A stretch of 64,000 nucleotides of DNA, from the NCBI GenBank assembly GCA_035652095.1, contig DASREM010000055.1, positions 1 to 64,000 on the forward strand, given 5' to 3'. How positions within the stretch are numbered: position 1 is the stretch's first letter; the number at the start of each line of letters is the position of its first letter. Both the position numbers and the translations under genes were made by a program. The notes beneath the pieces were generated by a model. The model was not told the DNA's origin. It did no database searches and saw nothing but the letters and a program-made list of their open reading frames with translations. Shown here in pieces: positions 44,228 through 52,705 of this stretch. The DNA is from DASREM01 sp035652095 (GTDB taxonomy: Bacteria > Acidobacteriota > Terriglobia > Terriglobales > Acidobacteriaceae).

Positions 44228-45297
44228 GCTCTTTTTCCAGCTTCTACCGTGGAAAGAAAGTTCTAGTCACCGGACACACCGGCTTTAAGGGCGGATGGCT
44301 CGTCTCGTGGTTAAAGCTGCTGGGAGCGCAGGTGATCGGGTTGGCGCTTCCTCCCGACACTCAGCCCAACCTTTTTGAGGCGGCTTGCATAGGCCGCGAC
44401 ATGACTTCAGTTTTCGGCGATGTTCGCGATCAGGATATCGTCTCGCGTGTCTTCCACCAGCACTCGCCCGAGATTGTGTTGCACAACGCGGCGCAGCCAC
44501 TGGTGCGGCGATCCTATCGTGAGCCGGTTGCCACCTATGCCACCAACGTGATGGGTACAGTGCACGTTCTGGATGCGGTAAGGCAGACTCCAGCGGTTCG
44601 CGCGCTGGTCGTGGTCACCAGCGACAAAGCCTACGAGAATCGCGAGTGGTTCTGGCCATATCGGGAGGAAGATGTCATGGGGGGTCACGATCCCTACAGT
44701 TCAAGCAAGGGCTGTGCTGAACTGGTAAGCGCCGCTTATCGCAATTCCTTCTTCAGTGGCCCTGATACAGCCCGTATCGCCACCGCTCGCGCCGGCAATG
44801 TGATTGGCGGCGGCGACTGGTCAGAAGACCGCTTGGTGCCCGATCTGGTTCGCGGAATCTCGTCAGGCAAACCGGTTGTGATCCGCAGGCCCGACTCCAT
44901 CCGCCCCTGGCAGCACGTGCTCGAACCTTTACGTGGTTACCTGTTGCTCGCCCAACGATTGCACGCGAGCGGTTCCGAGTACGCCGAAGCATGGAATTTC
45001 GGGCCGCGCGAGGCAGATGCTATTTCCGTGGGAGAGCTGGCGGCCCGTTTCGTGTCGACCTGGAATTCAGGAGAACTCAAGATTGAACCCGATCCGAGCG
45101 CGCCGCATGAAGCACAGTTCTTGCGCCTTAGCACAGCCAAGGCGCGGGCGCGCCTGGATTGGAAGCCCGCCCTGGATTTGGATCGGGCCATCGCGTGGAC
45201 GACGAAGTGGTATCAGGCCTATTACCGCGATCCCGGATCCGCGGCGGCGAACACGCAGGAACAAATTCAGCATTACTCACAGGTCGCTTGCCCATGA
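44224..45297 (+). CDS. rfbG: CDP-glucose 4,6-dehydratase
   Basis: 357 residues, extended SDR. Cofactor motif VTGHTGFKGGWLVSWLK (the TGHTGFKG form is specific to RfbG), catalytic VVVTSDKAYEN and DPYSSSKGCAELVSAAYRNS (YxxxK), and AGNVIGGGDWSEDRLVPDL. Product is CDP-4-keto-6-deoxyglucose. ATGA overlaps on both sides. Confidence 0.96.
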   Translation: MSSFSSFYRGKKVLVTGHTGFKGGWLVSWLKLLGAQVIGLALPPDTQPNLFEAACIGRDMTSVFGDVRDQDIVSRVFHQHSPEIVLHNAAQPLVRRSYREPVATYATNVMGTVHVLDAVRQTPAVRALVVVTSDKAYENREWFWPYREEDVMGGHDPYSSSKGCAELVSAAYRNSFFSGPDTARIATARAGNVIGGGDWSEDRLVPDLVRGISSGKPVVIRRPDSIRPWQHVLEPLRGYLLLAQRLHASGSEYAEAWNFGPREADAISVGELAARFVSTWNSGELKIEPDPSAPHEAQFLRLSTAKARARLDWKPALDLDRAIAWTTKWYQAYYRDPGSAAANTQEQIQHYSQVACP

Positions 45298-46241
45298 GAA
45301 CCGCCCTGGTCACCGGCGCTACAGGGCTGATCGGCTCCGCGCTCATGCCCCGCTTGCTTGAGCAGAACTATCATGTGATCTGCCTCACACGTCCCGGCAA
45401 GCGAGTACGAATAAATACGGGCGTTACTGCGATAGAGATTCCTTCGTTCGAGCCAGACAAGCTCCGAAAAGCCCTGGCAGGCCTGTCGCCCGAAATCGTT
45501 TTTCATCTGGCCTCTTACGGAGTACAAGCGCCGGACCGCGATGGTGAACAACTGATTGAGGGGAACATCCGCCTTACCGCTCACCTGCTGCAGGCCGTTG
45601 CCGGTTCACCGCTTCGAACCTTTCTGTTCGCCGGAAGCTGCTCTGAGTACGGTCCTCCTGAAGCGCATGGCAGGCTGATGGCTGAAGATCATCCGCTCCG
45701 GCCCACTTCGGTTTACGGCGCCGCCAAGGCGGCGGCGGAACTGTATGGTAACGCGCTCGCCGGACAATTGAAGGTCCCCTTTACCACACTGCGTCTCTTT
45801 AACGTGTATGGTCCGGGAGAGGGCCCTTACCGCCTGATTCCCTTCATCATGGACCATCTTCTCCGGGATCAGCCCGCCGAACTCACCGGTGGAGAGCAGG
45901 TCCGCGATTTTCTGCACTGCGACGAGGTGGCTTCGGCCCTGATCGCCGCCGCTTCCGCCGATTTACATCCGCACCACGCTTACAATGTCTGCTCCGGACA
46001 ACCCGCGACCGTGCGCGAAGCAGGAGAACTCGCCGCCGACGCGCTCGGCAAGCCGCGCGCTCTATTGCAATGGGGTAAGCGTCCGTACCGAAACGATGAA
46101 CCGATGTGGGTCGTGGGGGACAATACAAAGTTTCATGAAGCTACGGGTTGGCAGCCGCACATGGACCTGCGCACAGGCATTCGGCGCATGATAGAAATCG
46201 TGCGGCAGCAGAGAAGTCGTGAGCACCAGCATGCAGTTTGA
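45294..46241 (+). CDS. NAD-dependent epimerase/reductase (CDP-sugar type)
   Basis: 315 residues, extended SDR. GATGLIGSALM at residues 8-18 binds NAD(P), FAGSCSEYGP and the catalytic TSVYGAAKAAAELY (YxxxK) are clear, and RLFNVYGPGEGPYRLIPF closes the site. In this position it likely reduces or epimerises CDP-4-keto-6-deoxyglucose, as CDP-abequose/paratose synthases do. Exact product unknown. No rfbH dehydrase gene is adjacent. Confidence 0.85.
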   Translation: MRTALVTGATGLIGSALMPRLLEQNYHVICLTRPGKRVRINTGVTAIEIPSFEPDKLRKALAGLSPEIVFHLASYGVQAPDRDGEQLIEGNIRLTAHLLQAVAGSPLRTFLFAGSCSEYGPPEAHGRLMAEDHPLRPTSVYGAAKAAAELYGNALAGQLKVPFTTLRLFNVYGPGEGPYRLIPFIMDHLLRDQPAELTGGEQVRDFLHCDEVASALIAAASADLHPHHAYNVCSGQPATVREAGELAADALGKPRALLQWGKRPYRNDEPMWVVGDNTKFHEATGWQPHMDLRTGIRRMIEIVRQQRSREHQHAV

Positions 46242-46902
46242 TCAATTCGCGGGAAACTACCAGGAAGTGCTGGACCGCGCCGTGGCGGCGTCGGGTGAGG
46301 GTTCCGCCTACTTCGCCGAATACAAAGCGCGGTATCTGGCACGGGTCATCCCCAAGGCACTCTTCGCGCGCGTGCTGGACTATGGTTGTGGCGTAGGTCT
46401 GCTGTCGAAGTTTCTGCGAGGACATCTTCAGCCCTCGCGTCTCGATGGCTTCGATGTTTCCCGCGACAGCATCGCGCAGGTGGACCTCAGCCTGACCCGT
46501 GAAGGCACGTTCACCTCCGACCAAAATCAACTTTGTAGCGACTACACTCTGATTGTGGTCGCCAATGTGTTGCATCACGTCGATCCGGAACAGCGCGCCG
46601 GCCTGGTCAAGGAGTTGTCTTTCCGTCTCAGCAACGGCGGGATGCTTGCCATCTTCGAACACAACCCTGCGAATCCGGTGACCCGCCGCACGGTTGACCG
46701 CTGCCCCTTTGACCGAGGCGTCGTCCTGCTTCCCCCCACGGAAAGCCAGAGCTATGTGGACGCGGCGCATTTGAAACTGCTACGGCGCGACTATATTGTC
46801 TTCATGCCCCGTGCTCTGTCCGCGCTCCGCTTGCTCGAACCCGCCCTGGCGTGGCTGCCATTGGGTGCGCAATACGTTGTCCTGGGTGAAAAGCGTGCCT
46901 GA
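46219..46902 (+). CDS. SAM-dependent methyltransferase
   Basis: About 227 residues; GTG 46219 overlaps the previous gene by 23 bp, ATG 46231 is the alternative. Motif I is RVLDYGCGVGLLSKFL, then LDGFDVSRDSIAQ and YTLIVVANVLHHVDPEQ. LSNGGMLAIFEHNPANPVTR follows, typical of class I enzymes of glycan clusters. It may O- or C-methylate a deoxysugar or lipid carrier. Confidence 0.85.
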   Translation: MSTSMQFDQFAGNYQEVLDRAVAASGEGSAYFAEYKARYLARVIPKALFARVLDYGCGVGLLSKFLRGHLQPSRLDGFDVSRDSIAQVDLSLTREGTFTSDQNQLCSDYTLIVVANVLHHVDPEQRAGLVKELSFRLSNGGMLAIFEHNPANPVTRRTVDRCPFDRGVVLLPPTESQSYVDAAHLKLLRRDYIVFMPRALSALRLLEPALAWLPLGAQYVVLGEKRA

Positions 46903-47875
46903 TCCGCGAAGACTTCTCACCATTCTCGTGCCTGTTTTCAATGAGGAGCAGAACATCGAACCGCTTTACCAGGCGTTGTTGCCGGTTTTTGCACAGCTCT
47001 TGAAGGATTACGATTTCGAAATCCTGTTTACGGATAACCACTCCACGGATCGCAGCTTCGAAAAGATCGAACAGCTGGCGGCCTCTGATCGGCGCATCCG
47101 AGCACTCCGTTTTTCCCGCAACTTCGGTTTCCAGCGCTCTATTCTGACCGGATACTTGAATGCTCGCGGAGATGCCGTGGTGCAGATTGATTGCGATCTT
47201 CAGGACCCTCCGGCCCTAATCGTAGATTTCGTGCGCCAATGGGAACAGGGGCATCGCGTCGTGTACGGCATCCGCGGCTCCCGCAAGGAAGGTTGGGCGA
47301 TGAACGCGACGCGCAAGGCATTCTATCGCCTGATCGATTCCCTTAGCGAGGATGAGTTGCCGCTCGATGCCGGGGACTTCCGTCTGCTCGACCGGCGGGT
47401 CCTCGATGAACTGAGGAAGTTCGAAGACTATCAGCCTTACTTGCGCGGGACCGTCGCCTCGTTGGGCTTCAACCAGATCGGCATTCCATATGACCGGGCG
47501 CCGCGCACCCGCGGCGAGAGCAAATTCTCTTTCCGCGAGTTGATCGGGTTAGCTCTGGACGGCATTCTGAACCACTCTGTCGTCCCGCTTCGTATTGCGA
47601 CATATCTCGGCCTCGGCATCTCAGTCCTGACCCTGCTCGCGATCATCGCCTACGCGGCTGGTAGGCTGTTCTTCGGCGCGGACTGGCCTCCAGGATTTGC
47701 CAGCCTCATCATTCTGGTGCTCGGATCACTGGGCTTGAACGCGCTATTTCTGGGAATTATCGGAGAGTACCTGGGCAGAATCTACAAACAGGTAAAACGG
47801 CGGCCGCTCACCATAATCGAGCAGGAGATCGGTGCAGCTGCCGCCGCTCGGAAGGACGCAGCAAACTCCGGCTAA
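46895..47875 (+). CDS. GT2 family glycosyltransferase (DPM1/GtrB-like)
   Basis: 326 residues from the GTG at 46895 (8-bp overlap with the methyltransferase). LLTILVPVFNEEQNIEPLYQ, LFTDNHSTDRSFEKI and QIDCDLQDPPALI (DxD) are the GT-A core. RAPRTRGESKFSFRELIGLA leads to two C-terminal membrane helices (about 230-300), as in polyprenyl-phosphate glucosyl/mannosyltransferases. It would make the lipid-linked donor used by the GT-C protein at 40868. Confidence 0.92.
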   Translation: MPDPRRLLTILVPVFNEEQNIEPLYQALLPVFAQLLKDYDFEILFTDNHSTDRSFEKIEQLAASDRRIRALRFSRNFGFQRSILTGYLNARGDAVVQIDCDLQDPPALIVDFVRQWEQGHRVVYGIRGSRKEGWAMNATRKAFYRLIDSLSEDELPLDAGDFRLLDRRVLDELRKFEDYQPYLRGTVASLGFNQIGIPYDRAPRTRGESKFSFRELIGLALDGILNHSVVPLRIATYLGLGISVLTLLAIIAYAAGRLFFGADWPPGFASLIILVLGSLGLNALFLGIIGEYLGRIYKQVKRRPLTIIEQEIGAAAAARKDAANSG

Positions 47876-47885
47876 GCGCCGGCTT

Positions 47886-48335
47886 TCAGACCGTAACTGC
47901 CGTTTCGACTACGATTTTGGCCTCGAGCACAATGGTGGCCAGGATGGAACGCGCGATCAGGCAAATGCGTTCCGCCTTCTCCAGCAAACGGCCGGTGCGC
48001 TCGCGATCTGCTTCCTGGTGAATCGTCACCGTGGGTCGCAGGGTCAGCGTGGTGAAGCGATAGCCGCCCTCCTGTTTCTCCACCACTCCCTCGACGCCTA
48101 CTTCCATTCCCTGGAACTCCAGGTGGGAAGCTTCGGCTACTGCGCGAAAAGTGGCCACAAAGCAGGTTGCGACCGCCGACAGCAACAGGTGTTCCGGGGT
48201 CCACAATCCAGGCTCGCCCCCGAACTCCGGCGGGGCGGCGAAGTTGATGGTGCGCGGAACGCCTTCCGCTTCCACGATGCCGCGCTTGTGCATGGTCCAG
48301 TGCGCCGAACTGCGATAGGTAAGCTTCTTATGCAT
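47886..48335 (-). CDS. OsmC-family peroxidase-like protein
   Basis: 149 residues. The redox cysteines of the family are Cys58 (LLSAVATCFVATF) and Cys125 (KAERICLIARSI). GGEPGLWTPEHLLLSAVATC is diagnostic. OsmC/Ohr proteins reduce organic hydroperoxides using a Cys pair and a lipoyl or dithiol donor. Ribosome site AGGAG lies upstream of the ATG at 48335, and a CRP-type palindrome is centred 54 bp upstream. Confidence 0.9.
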   Translation of the reverse strand: MHKKLTYRSSAHWTMHKRGIVEAEGVPRTINFAAPPEFGGEPGLWTPEHLLLSAVATCFVATFRAVAEASHLEFQGMEVGVEGVVEKQEGGYRFTTLTLRPTVTIHQEADRERTGRLLEKAERICLIARSILATIVLEAKIVVETAVTV

Positions 48336-48381
48336 GACTGCACTCCTGGCTTTGAAGCTAGCAACCGGCGCACATAGCCGC

Positions 48382-48397
48382 AGTGAGATCGCTCACA
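48382..48397 (-). promoter_or_regulatory. CRP/FNR-type site upstream of osmC
   Basis: AGTGA-GATCGC-TCACA, centre 48389.5, overlapping the stop codon of the radical SAM gene. On the minus strand TAGCTT at 48360-48355 would be a -10 placing the centre near -42. Confidence 0.5.
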
Positions 48398-49547
48398 AGC
48401 GCCGGTGATCTACATGGAGGCCGGTCTCTGGTGCGGCCTTGTGCGCGCTCGCCGCTTCCGTCGCGCGCGGTTCCCAGATGCAGCATGGCTCTTCGGCAAA
48501 GGCGTCTCCGGTAAGAGCATAGGCGCGCGCACGCGAGCCCCCACAGACTTCGCGAAACTCGCAAAGGCCGCACTTCCCCTGCAGCTTATGGCTGTCGCGC
48601 AGTGCGGTAAATAGCGGCGAATGCCGATACAGGTCCTGTAGGGAGTCTTGTCTCACGTTGCCCGCAGAAATGGGCAGAAAACCGCTTGGAAACACTTCCC
48701 CGAGGTGGGAAATGAATACGAACCCTTTGCCATCATTGATGCCTCGCGGAGCGCGCCCGATTCCATCCGCGGTTCCCATCCCAAAGATCGGGGTCAAGGA
48801 CTGCCCGTTCCCCTGCCGCTTCTCCTCAGTTCGACGCTGCAGAAGATAGCGACGGTAGTGTTGTGCCTCCGTACTCTTAATATCAAATCGTACTCGCCGT
48901 GATGCCTGATACAACTTTTCGAACACGACTTCGAATTCTTCCGCCGAAATCAGATCGATGGCGCTGCCGCGCCCGGTGGGCACCAGGAAAAAAACGCTCC
49001 ACAGGACAATGTCGAGCCCTTCGAGCAGTTCAATCATGGCATCCACATGCTGCAGATTGTGCCGGGTGATGGTGGTGTTAATCTGCGCGGGTAAGCCGAT
49101 CTCCCGCGCCCAGCGCACCGCATTCAGGGTCCAGTCATAGGACCCCGGTACCCGCCGGAAGGCATCATGAATCGCAGCCGTCGGACCGTCCAGGCTGATG
49201 GCCAGCCGCGCCAGTCCCCGCCTTTGAAGATCGCTGATGGCTCGCTTCGTAAGCAGGGGAGTCGCGCTCGGAGTCAGGGAAGTTCGCACTCCGCGTGACG
49301 CGGCGTATTCCACGAGTTCGAAGATGTCAGGCCGCTTGAGCGGATCGCCGCCCGTCAGCACAAACACCGGCACCTGCATTTCCGCAATCTGGTCAATCAG
49401 GCGTCGCGCCTCTCCAGTACTCAATTCCAGGGAATTGCGTGCGGGCTGGGCACATGCCCGGCAATGCACGCACGCCAGATCGCAGGCCTGGGTCACCTCC
49501 CAGATCACCAGGAATGGACGCCGATCGAAATCGATGATGGATGCCAT
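48393..49547 (-). CDS. Radical SAM/SPASM protein
   Basis: 384 residues from the ATG at 49547. The radical SAM cluster is Cys22, Cys26 and Cys29 in EVTQACDLACVHC, with the GGDP motif in VLTGGDPLKRPD. The C-terminal SPASM region has Cys-rich CGLCEFREVCGGSRARAYAL and DAFAEEPCC for extra Fe-S clusters. It is close to the AhbD/NirJ and TIGR04053-type enzymes (recollection), which modify haem precursors or peptides. No haem gene is nearby, so the substrate is unknown. It is transcribed from the triple-palindrome region. Confidence 0.87.
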   Translation of the reverse strand: MASIIDFDRRPFLVIWEVTQACDLACVHCRACAQPARNSLELSTGEARRLIDQIAEMQVPVFVLTGGDPLKRPDIFELVEYAASRGVRTSLTPSATPLLTKRAISDLQRRGLARLAISLDGPTAAIHDAFRRVPGSYDWTLNAVRWAREIGLPAQINTTITRHNLQHVDAMIELLEGLDIVLWSVFFLVPTGRGSAIDLISAEEFEVVFEKLYQASRRVRFDIKSTEAQHYRRYLLQRRTEEKRQGNGQSLTPIFGMGTADGIGRAPRGINDGKGFVFISHLGEVFPSGFLPISAGNVRQDSLQDLYRHSPLFTALRDSHKLQGKCGLCEFREVCGGSRARAYALTGDAFAEEPCCIWEPRATEAASAHKAAPETGLHVDHRRL

Positions 49548-49603
49548 GGAGTTACTCTCCGCTTTAGACTGCATTCAAGCTCGCAGAGCCGTCACCGACT
49601 GTA

Positions 49604-49660
49604 TGTGACCGAGGTCACACCTTGTGATGACCATCACAAACCCACGTGAGAAACATCACG
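49604..49660. promoter_or_regulatory. Three tandem CRP/FNR-type palindromes
   Basis: Site 1: TGTGA-N6-TCACA at 49604-49619. Site 2: TGTGA-N6-TCACA at 49623-49638. Site 3: CGTGA-N6-TCACG at 49645-49660. Sites 1 and 2 match the E. coli CRP consensus half-sites exactly. Centres are 19 and 22 bp apart. For the forward gene, GACAAT at 49682-49687 would serve as a -10 with site 3 centred at about -41.5. Confidence 0.8.
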
Positions 49661-49740
49661 GCATGTACGTACCATCAGTCCGACAATGTCGCAGAGGGTG
49701 AGATTTCCGTCCTGCAACCTCGGCCCCATGGAGGTGCGTC

Positions 49741-50118
49741 ATGTCAAGCGACTCTCGTGACATTCTGGAAGTCCTGAAATTCGAACTGAACTTTCTCGAG
49801 CAGGGTGGCTACGGCCGCTCGGTCCGCACGCCGTGGAAGCCGACCTCCATCTTTCAGGATTCGCTTTCGTGCGTGAACTTCAACGATCCGGCGCGTCCGC
49901 ACGCGTGCGACGAATGCCTGCTGTCGGACTTGGTTCCCTCCGAGCACGCGAACGAAAACGTCCCCTGTCATCACATTCCGCTCAATGGCGAGGGAGAGAC
50001 GGTGGACACCATGGAGCGCCAGTACACGCAACCGGAGCTCGAGGAAGCCGTGAAAGGCTGGTTGCGGGCCACGATTCAGCGCATCGAGCAGGAGCGGGCT
50101 GAGAAGAAACGTGCCTGA
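49741..50118 (+). CDS. Four-cysteine protein of unknown function
   Basis: 125 residues with GGAGG 6 bp before the ATG. Cysteines are Cys44 (SLSCVNFNDP), Cys56 and Cys59 (ACDECLL) and Cys76 (VPCHHIPL, with His77 and His78). Four Cys in a C-x11-C-x2-C-x16-C pattern could bind an Fe-S cluster or zinc. A preceding stretch, YGRSVRTPWKPTSIFQDS, looks highly constrained. The C-terminus is a charged helix (LRATIQRIEQERAEKKRA). No signal peptide. I cannot assign a family. Confidence 0.8.
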   Translation: MSSDSRDILEVLKFELNFLEQGGYGRSVRTPWKPTSIFQDSLSCVNFNDPARPHACDECLLSDLVPSEHANENVPCHHIPLNGEGETVDTMERQYTQPELEEAVKGWLRATIQRIEQERAEKKRA

Positions 50119-50274
50119 CCCTTGCCGGCTGCGCCTTTGTTTCGCGCGCCACCTCGAATCCCGCGCCATTACCAGTTTGGGAACACCGATGTCTCCCAGC
50201 CGTTTGTTTCTATTCAAACCGCAGCGCCCAAGTTATGCTTTTCTGAGCCTGCTCGTCTGTTCGGGAGGACCCGC

Positions 50275-50805
50275 ATGAAGCGCGACTTCGCCTCGCTCAA
50301 TCCCCAGGAAGCTCTTCACGTCGCGATATTTATCGAAGAGCGAAACGCCGCGATTTATCACCAGTTCGCAGAGATGTTTGCCGAGTTTCGCGATCCCGAG
50401 TCGCTCGAGATCGCAGCCGCTTTCTGGGACATGGCCAGCGAAGAGCGCAAGCACGGTACTATGCTGCAAAAGCGCTACTTCGACCGCTTCGGCACGCGCC
50501 CCTGCGCCGTCACTGAAGAAGATATTTCGGACTTCATCGAAGTCCCGCGACTGGAGAACGGCGACATCTTTACCATCAGCAAGCTGAAGGTTGGCCGCTC
50601 ACCGCGCGAGATGGCATTGGAGATCGCCATGGCCGCCGAGCAAAACGCATTGCGTTTCTATGCTCGCCTGAGCGAAATCACGAAGGACGAGGAATTGCGC
50701 ACCTTGTACAGAGACTTCCTGGATTTCGAAGCAGGTCACACCGACTGGATCGAGAAGAAGCTCTGTGAGGCGCGCCGCACGTCCGGTGGTACGAAGCTGG
50801 CCTGA
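50275..50805 (+). CDS. Ferritin-like/rubrerythrin-type diiron protein
   Basis: 176 residues from the ATG at 50275, with GGGAGGA upstream. A complete four-helix diiron ligand set is visible: Glu22 (IEERNAAIYHQ), Glu57 and His60 (ASEERKHGTML), Glu122 (AAEQNALRFYA), Glu152 and His155 (DFEAGHTDWIE). There is no C-terminal rubredoxin domain, so it is a ferritin-like or erythrin-type protein acting in peroxide or iron handling. It follows the four-cysteine gene by 156 bp and is probably part of the same redox cluster. Confidence 0.88.
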   Translation: MKRDFASLNPQEALHVAIFIEERNAAIYHQFAEMFAEFRDPESLEIAAAFWDMASEERKHGTMLQKRYFDRFGTRPCAVTEEDISDFIEVPRLENGDIFTISKLKVGRSPREMALEIAMAAEQNALRFYARLSEITKDEELRTLYRDFLDFEAGHTDWIEKKLCEARRTSGGTKLA

Positions 50806-50892
50806 CCGGGTTCAATGCGCTAATTGCACGAACACGCTCAGCCAGCAATCGAGCTTCGGCCTGGCCATCAGCCCAAGCCGCATTCTCTGTCC

Positions 50893-52566
50893 TCAAAATC
50901 CTGATCTCGTCCTTCGCGGCTTAAAAGGTACGCGAATCACAGCTTCGATTGCGATGGGTTCGCCATTCTTCACCGCCGGCTGAAATTCCCAGCGTGATAA
51001 CGCTTGGCTGGCGTAAGCATTCAGGCGATCATCGGGTCCGTCCAGGATTCGAACTGTACTCACTTTGCCATCGCTGTGAATAATGGCGTACAACGTGACC
51101 GTGCCCTCGACATTGTTCTTCATCAATTCAACCGGATATGCCGGATCCACTTTTCGCACCGCCACCGGCGGGACCAATTGCCCGGGAAGCTCGCCTTGCT
51201 TGAGTTCCGCGAAGCGAATCACCCAGCTACCGCCTGCCGAGTTCAAATTTGGCATGTTTTGTGTCATGGCGTAAATCTTTCGATCGCCAAACACCTTACG
51301 GTCCATCGGCATCGTGAGATCTGGCGGAACCGCCTCGGCGCCCTGGGCAGGATTGACCGTCACCCGGGGTGGAACTGCGCTGGCAATGATGTTCGACGCG
51401 GTGTTTGCAAAAGTTCCCGCGGTCCCCGGCCCATGTCCGTTGCCCACCCCTGCGGAGGAAAAGGGAGCTTTCCCCACGTAAAGGCCAGAGGGCAGCGAAC
51501 GATTTTCTGCGGGCGAGTTTTGCCCTGTTCCAGTCTCCACGCCACCGCTGCGGTTGAGATCTGGGGCCCCGGAGCCAGTTGCCTTGCCTTCAGAACCGGC
51601 CGCGAACGTACCGCGTCGGTTGCCCGCGGGCGGCTGCGCCGGAAGCGCCGGGGCGGTCACCTCAGCGTTCAGGGCGATCAGTTCCCCACCGCCGCGCATT
51701 CCCGATCCTCTCTCCACGGCCGGCGGAGGAGCCACCACGCTCGGACCCGCCATCTCAGAGATTGCGGCGCGAGTGCGTAAGGTTCCCTGCTCACCCATGG
51801 GAAGTTGTGGAGCGGGAGCCACTACTTCGCTATGCCCGACATTAAGGTCCCCAATTTTCCGCAGCGAAGCGCTTTCAACGCTGGGAGGAGGTTCGATCAC
51901 CGCCGGAGCCAGCCGCTCCGCCGTGCGCAACGAATCCGCCAGCCTTGCATCCGGAGGCGGAGCCACGACGTTTAATGCGATCTCTGGAATTTTCATGTCC
52001 GCTGCGGTTTTGGCGGTTGCCGCCAGTGGCACAGCGACCGGAGTATGGGACCAGGCCACAATGTTCGGCATCGGAACATCCTGCTTCAACTTGATGTCAG
52101 GAGGCGTGACGATGGTCTGGTGGGTGTTGTCGGCTTCGCGCGGGACCGAGATGATTTCCTGCTTCGCGTACTTGGGATCGCCGCGCCGCGATGTGCGCGA
52201 CGCCGGCATCGTATTCAGTGCAGGCAAATACTCGGAAGCGGCATAGGTCACCACATCCGCGGCCTGAAACCGCACCGGCTGCAATCTCTGCGCTTTCAAC
52301 ACCGCAAAGTGCGAAATCGCCCACAGCAATCCGACGACAATTACGTGATAAAAGGCGGACTCGGACAACCCCCACAAAGGCAGCCGCGATGAGACAAAGA
52401 CATCCGGCCAGAACCTACCCGGGGGACAAGAGCCATGCCACTTCGGCGCACGCCGAAACAGGTCGCGCAAATTCCGGCTGAAGACTTTATGCCAAGGCTC
52501 AAGCTCAACCAGCAGACGCAGGTTCGCACTTTTGGCGGGTCGGGCAGCTGTGGAAACCTGAGTCAT
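50893..52566 (-). CDS. TonB-like energy-transducing protein
   Basis: 557 residues. A roughly 70-residue cytoplasmic N-terminus leads to one membrane helix (YHVIVVGLLWAISHFAVL). A long Pro/Ala/Gly-rich periplasmic spacer follows (about 100-440, many APPP, PPPSVE and Gly-rich stretches). The C-terminal TonB domain is at about 460-550 (DPAYPVELMKNNVEGTVTLY, then ALSRWEFQPAVKNGEPI). It would transmit proton-motive force to TonB-dependent receptors such as the one at 30940. No exbB or exbD is in the window. Confidence 0.85.
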   Translation of the reverse strand: MTQVSTAARPAKSANLRLLVELEPWHKVFSRNLRDLFRRAPKWHGSCPPGRFWPDVFVSSRLPLWGLSESAFYHVIVVGLLWAISHFAVLKAQRLQPVRFQAADVVTYAASEYLPALNTMPASRTSRRGDPKYAKQEIISVPREADNTHQTIVTPPDIKLKQDVPMPNIVAWSHTPVAVPLAATAKTAADMKIPEIALNVVAPPPDARLADSLRTAERLAPAVIEPPPSVESASLRKIGDLNVGHSEVVAPAPQLPMGEQGTLRTRAAISEMAGPSVVAPPPAVERGSGMRGGGELIALNAEVTAPALPAQPPAGNRRGTFAAGSEGKATGSGAPDLNRSGGVETGTGQNSPAENRSLPSGLYVGKAPFSSAGVGNGHGPGTAGTFANTASNIIASAVPPRVTVNPAQGAEAVPPDLTMPMDRKVFGDRKIYAMTQNMPNLNSAGGSWVIRFAELKQGELPGQLVPPVAVRKVDPAYPVELMKNNVEGTVTLYAIIHSDGKVSTVRILDGPDDRLNAYASQALSRWEFQPAVKNGEPIAIEAVIRVPFKPRRTRSGF

Positions 52567-52705
52567 GAACCACCATTAAGGCAGGAAACCTAATTATAGA
52601 CTGCGTCCACAAGCTTCTTGAATCGGGAGTTCCTCCCCCCAAGACAATTGCCAAATCAAACCTTGCCGCGGGTTTCGTGTTCTAATGGATCAGGTTCTCT
52701 GGATC

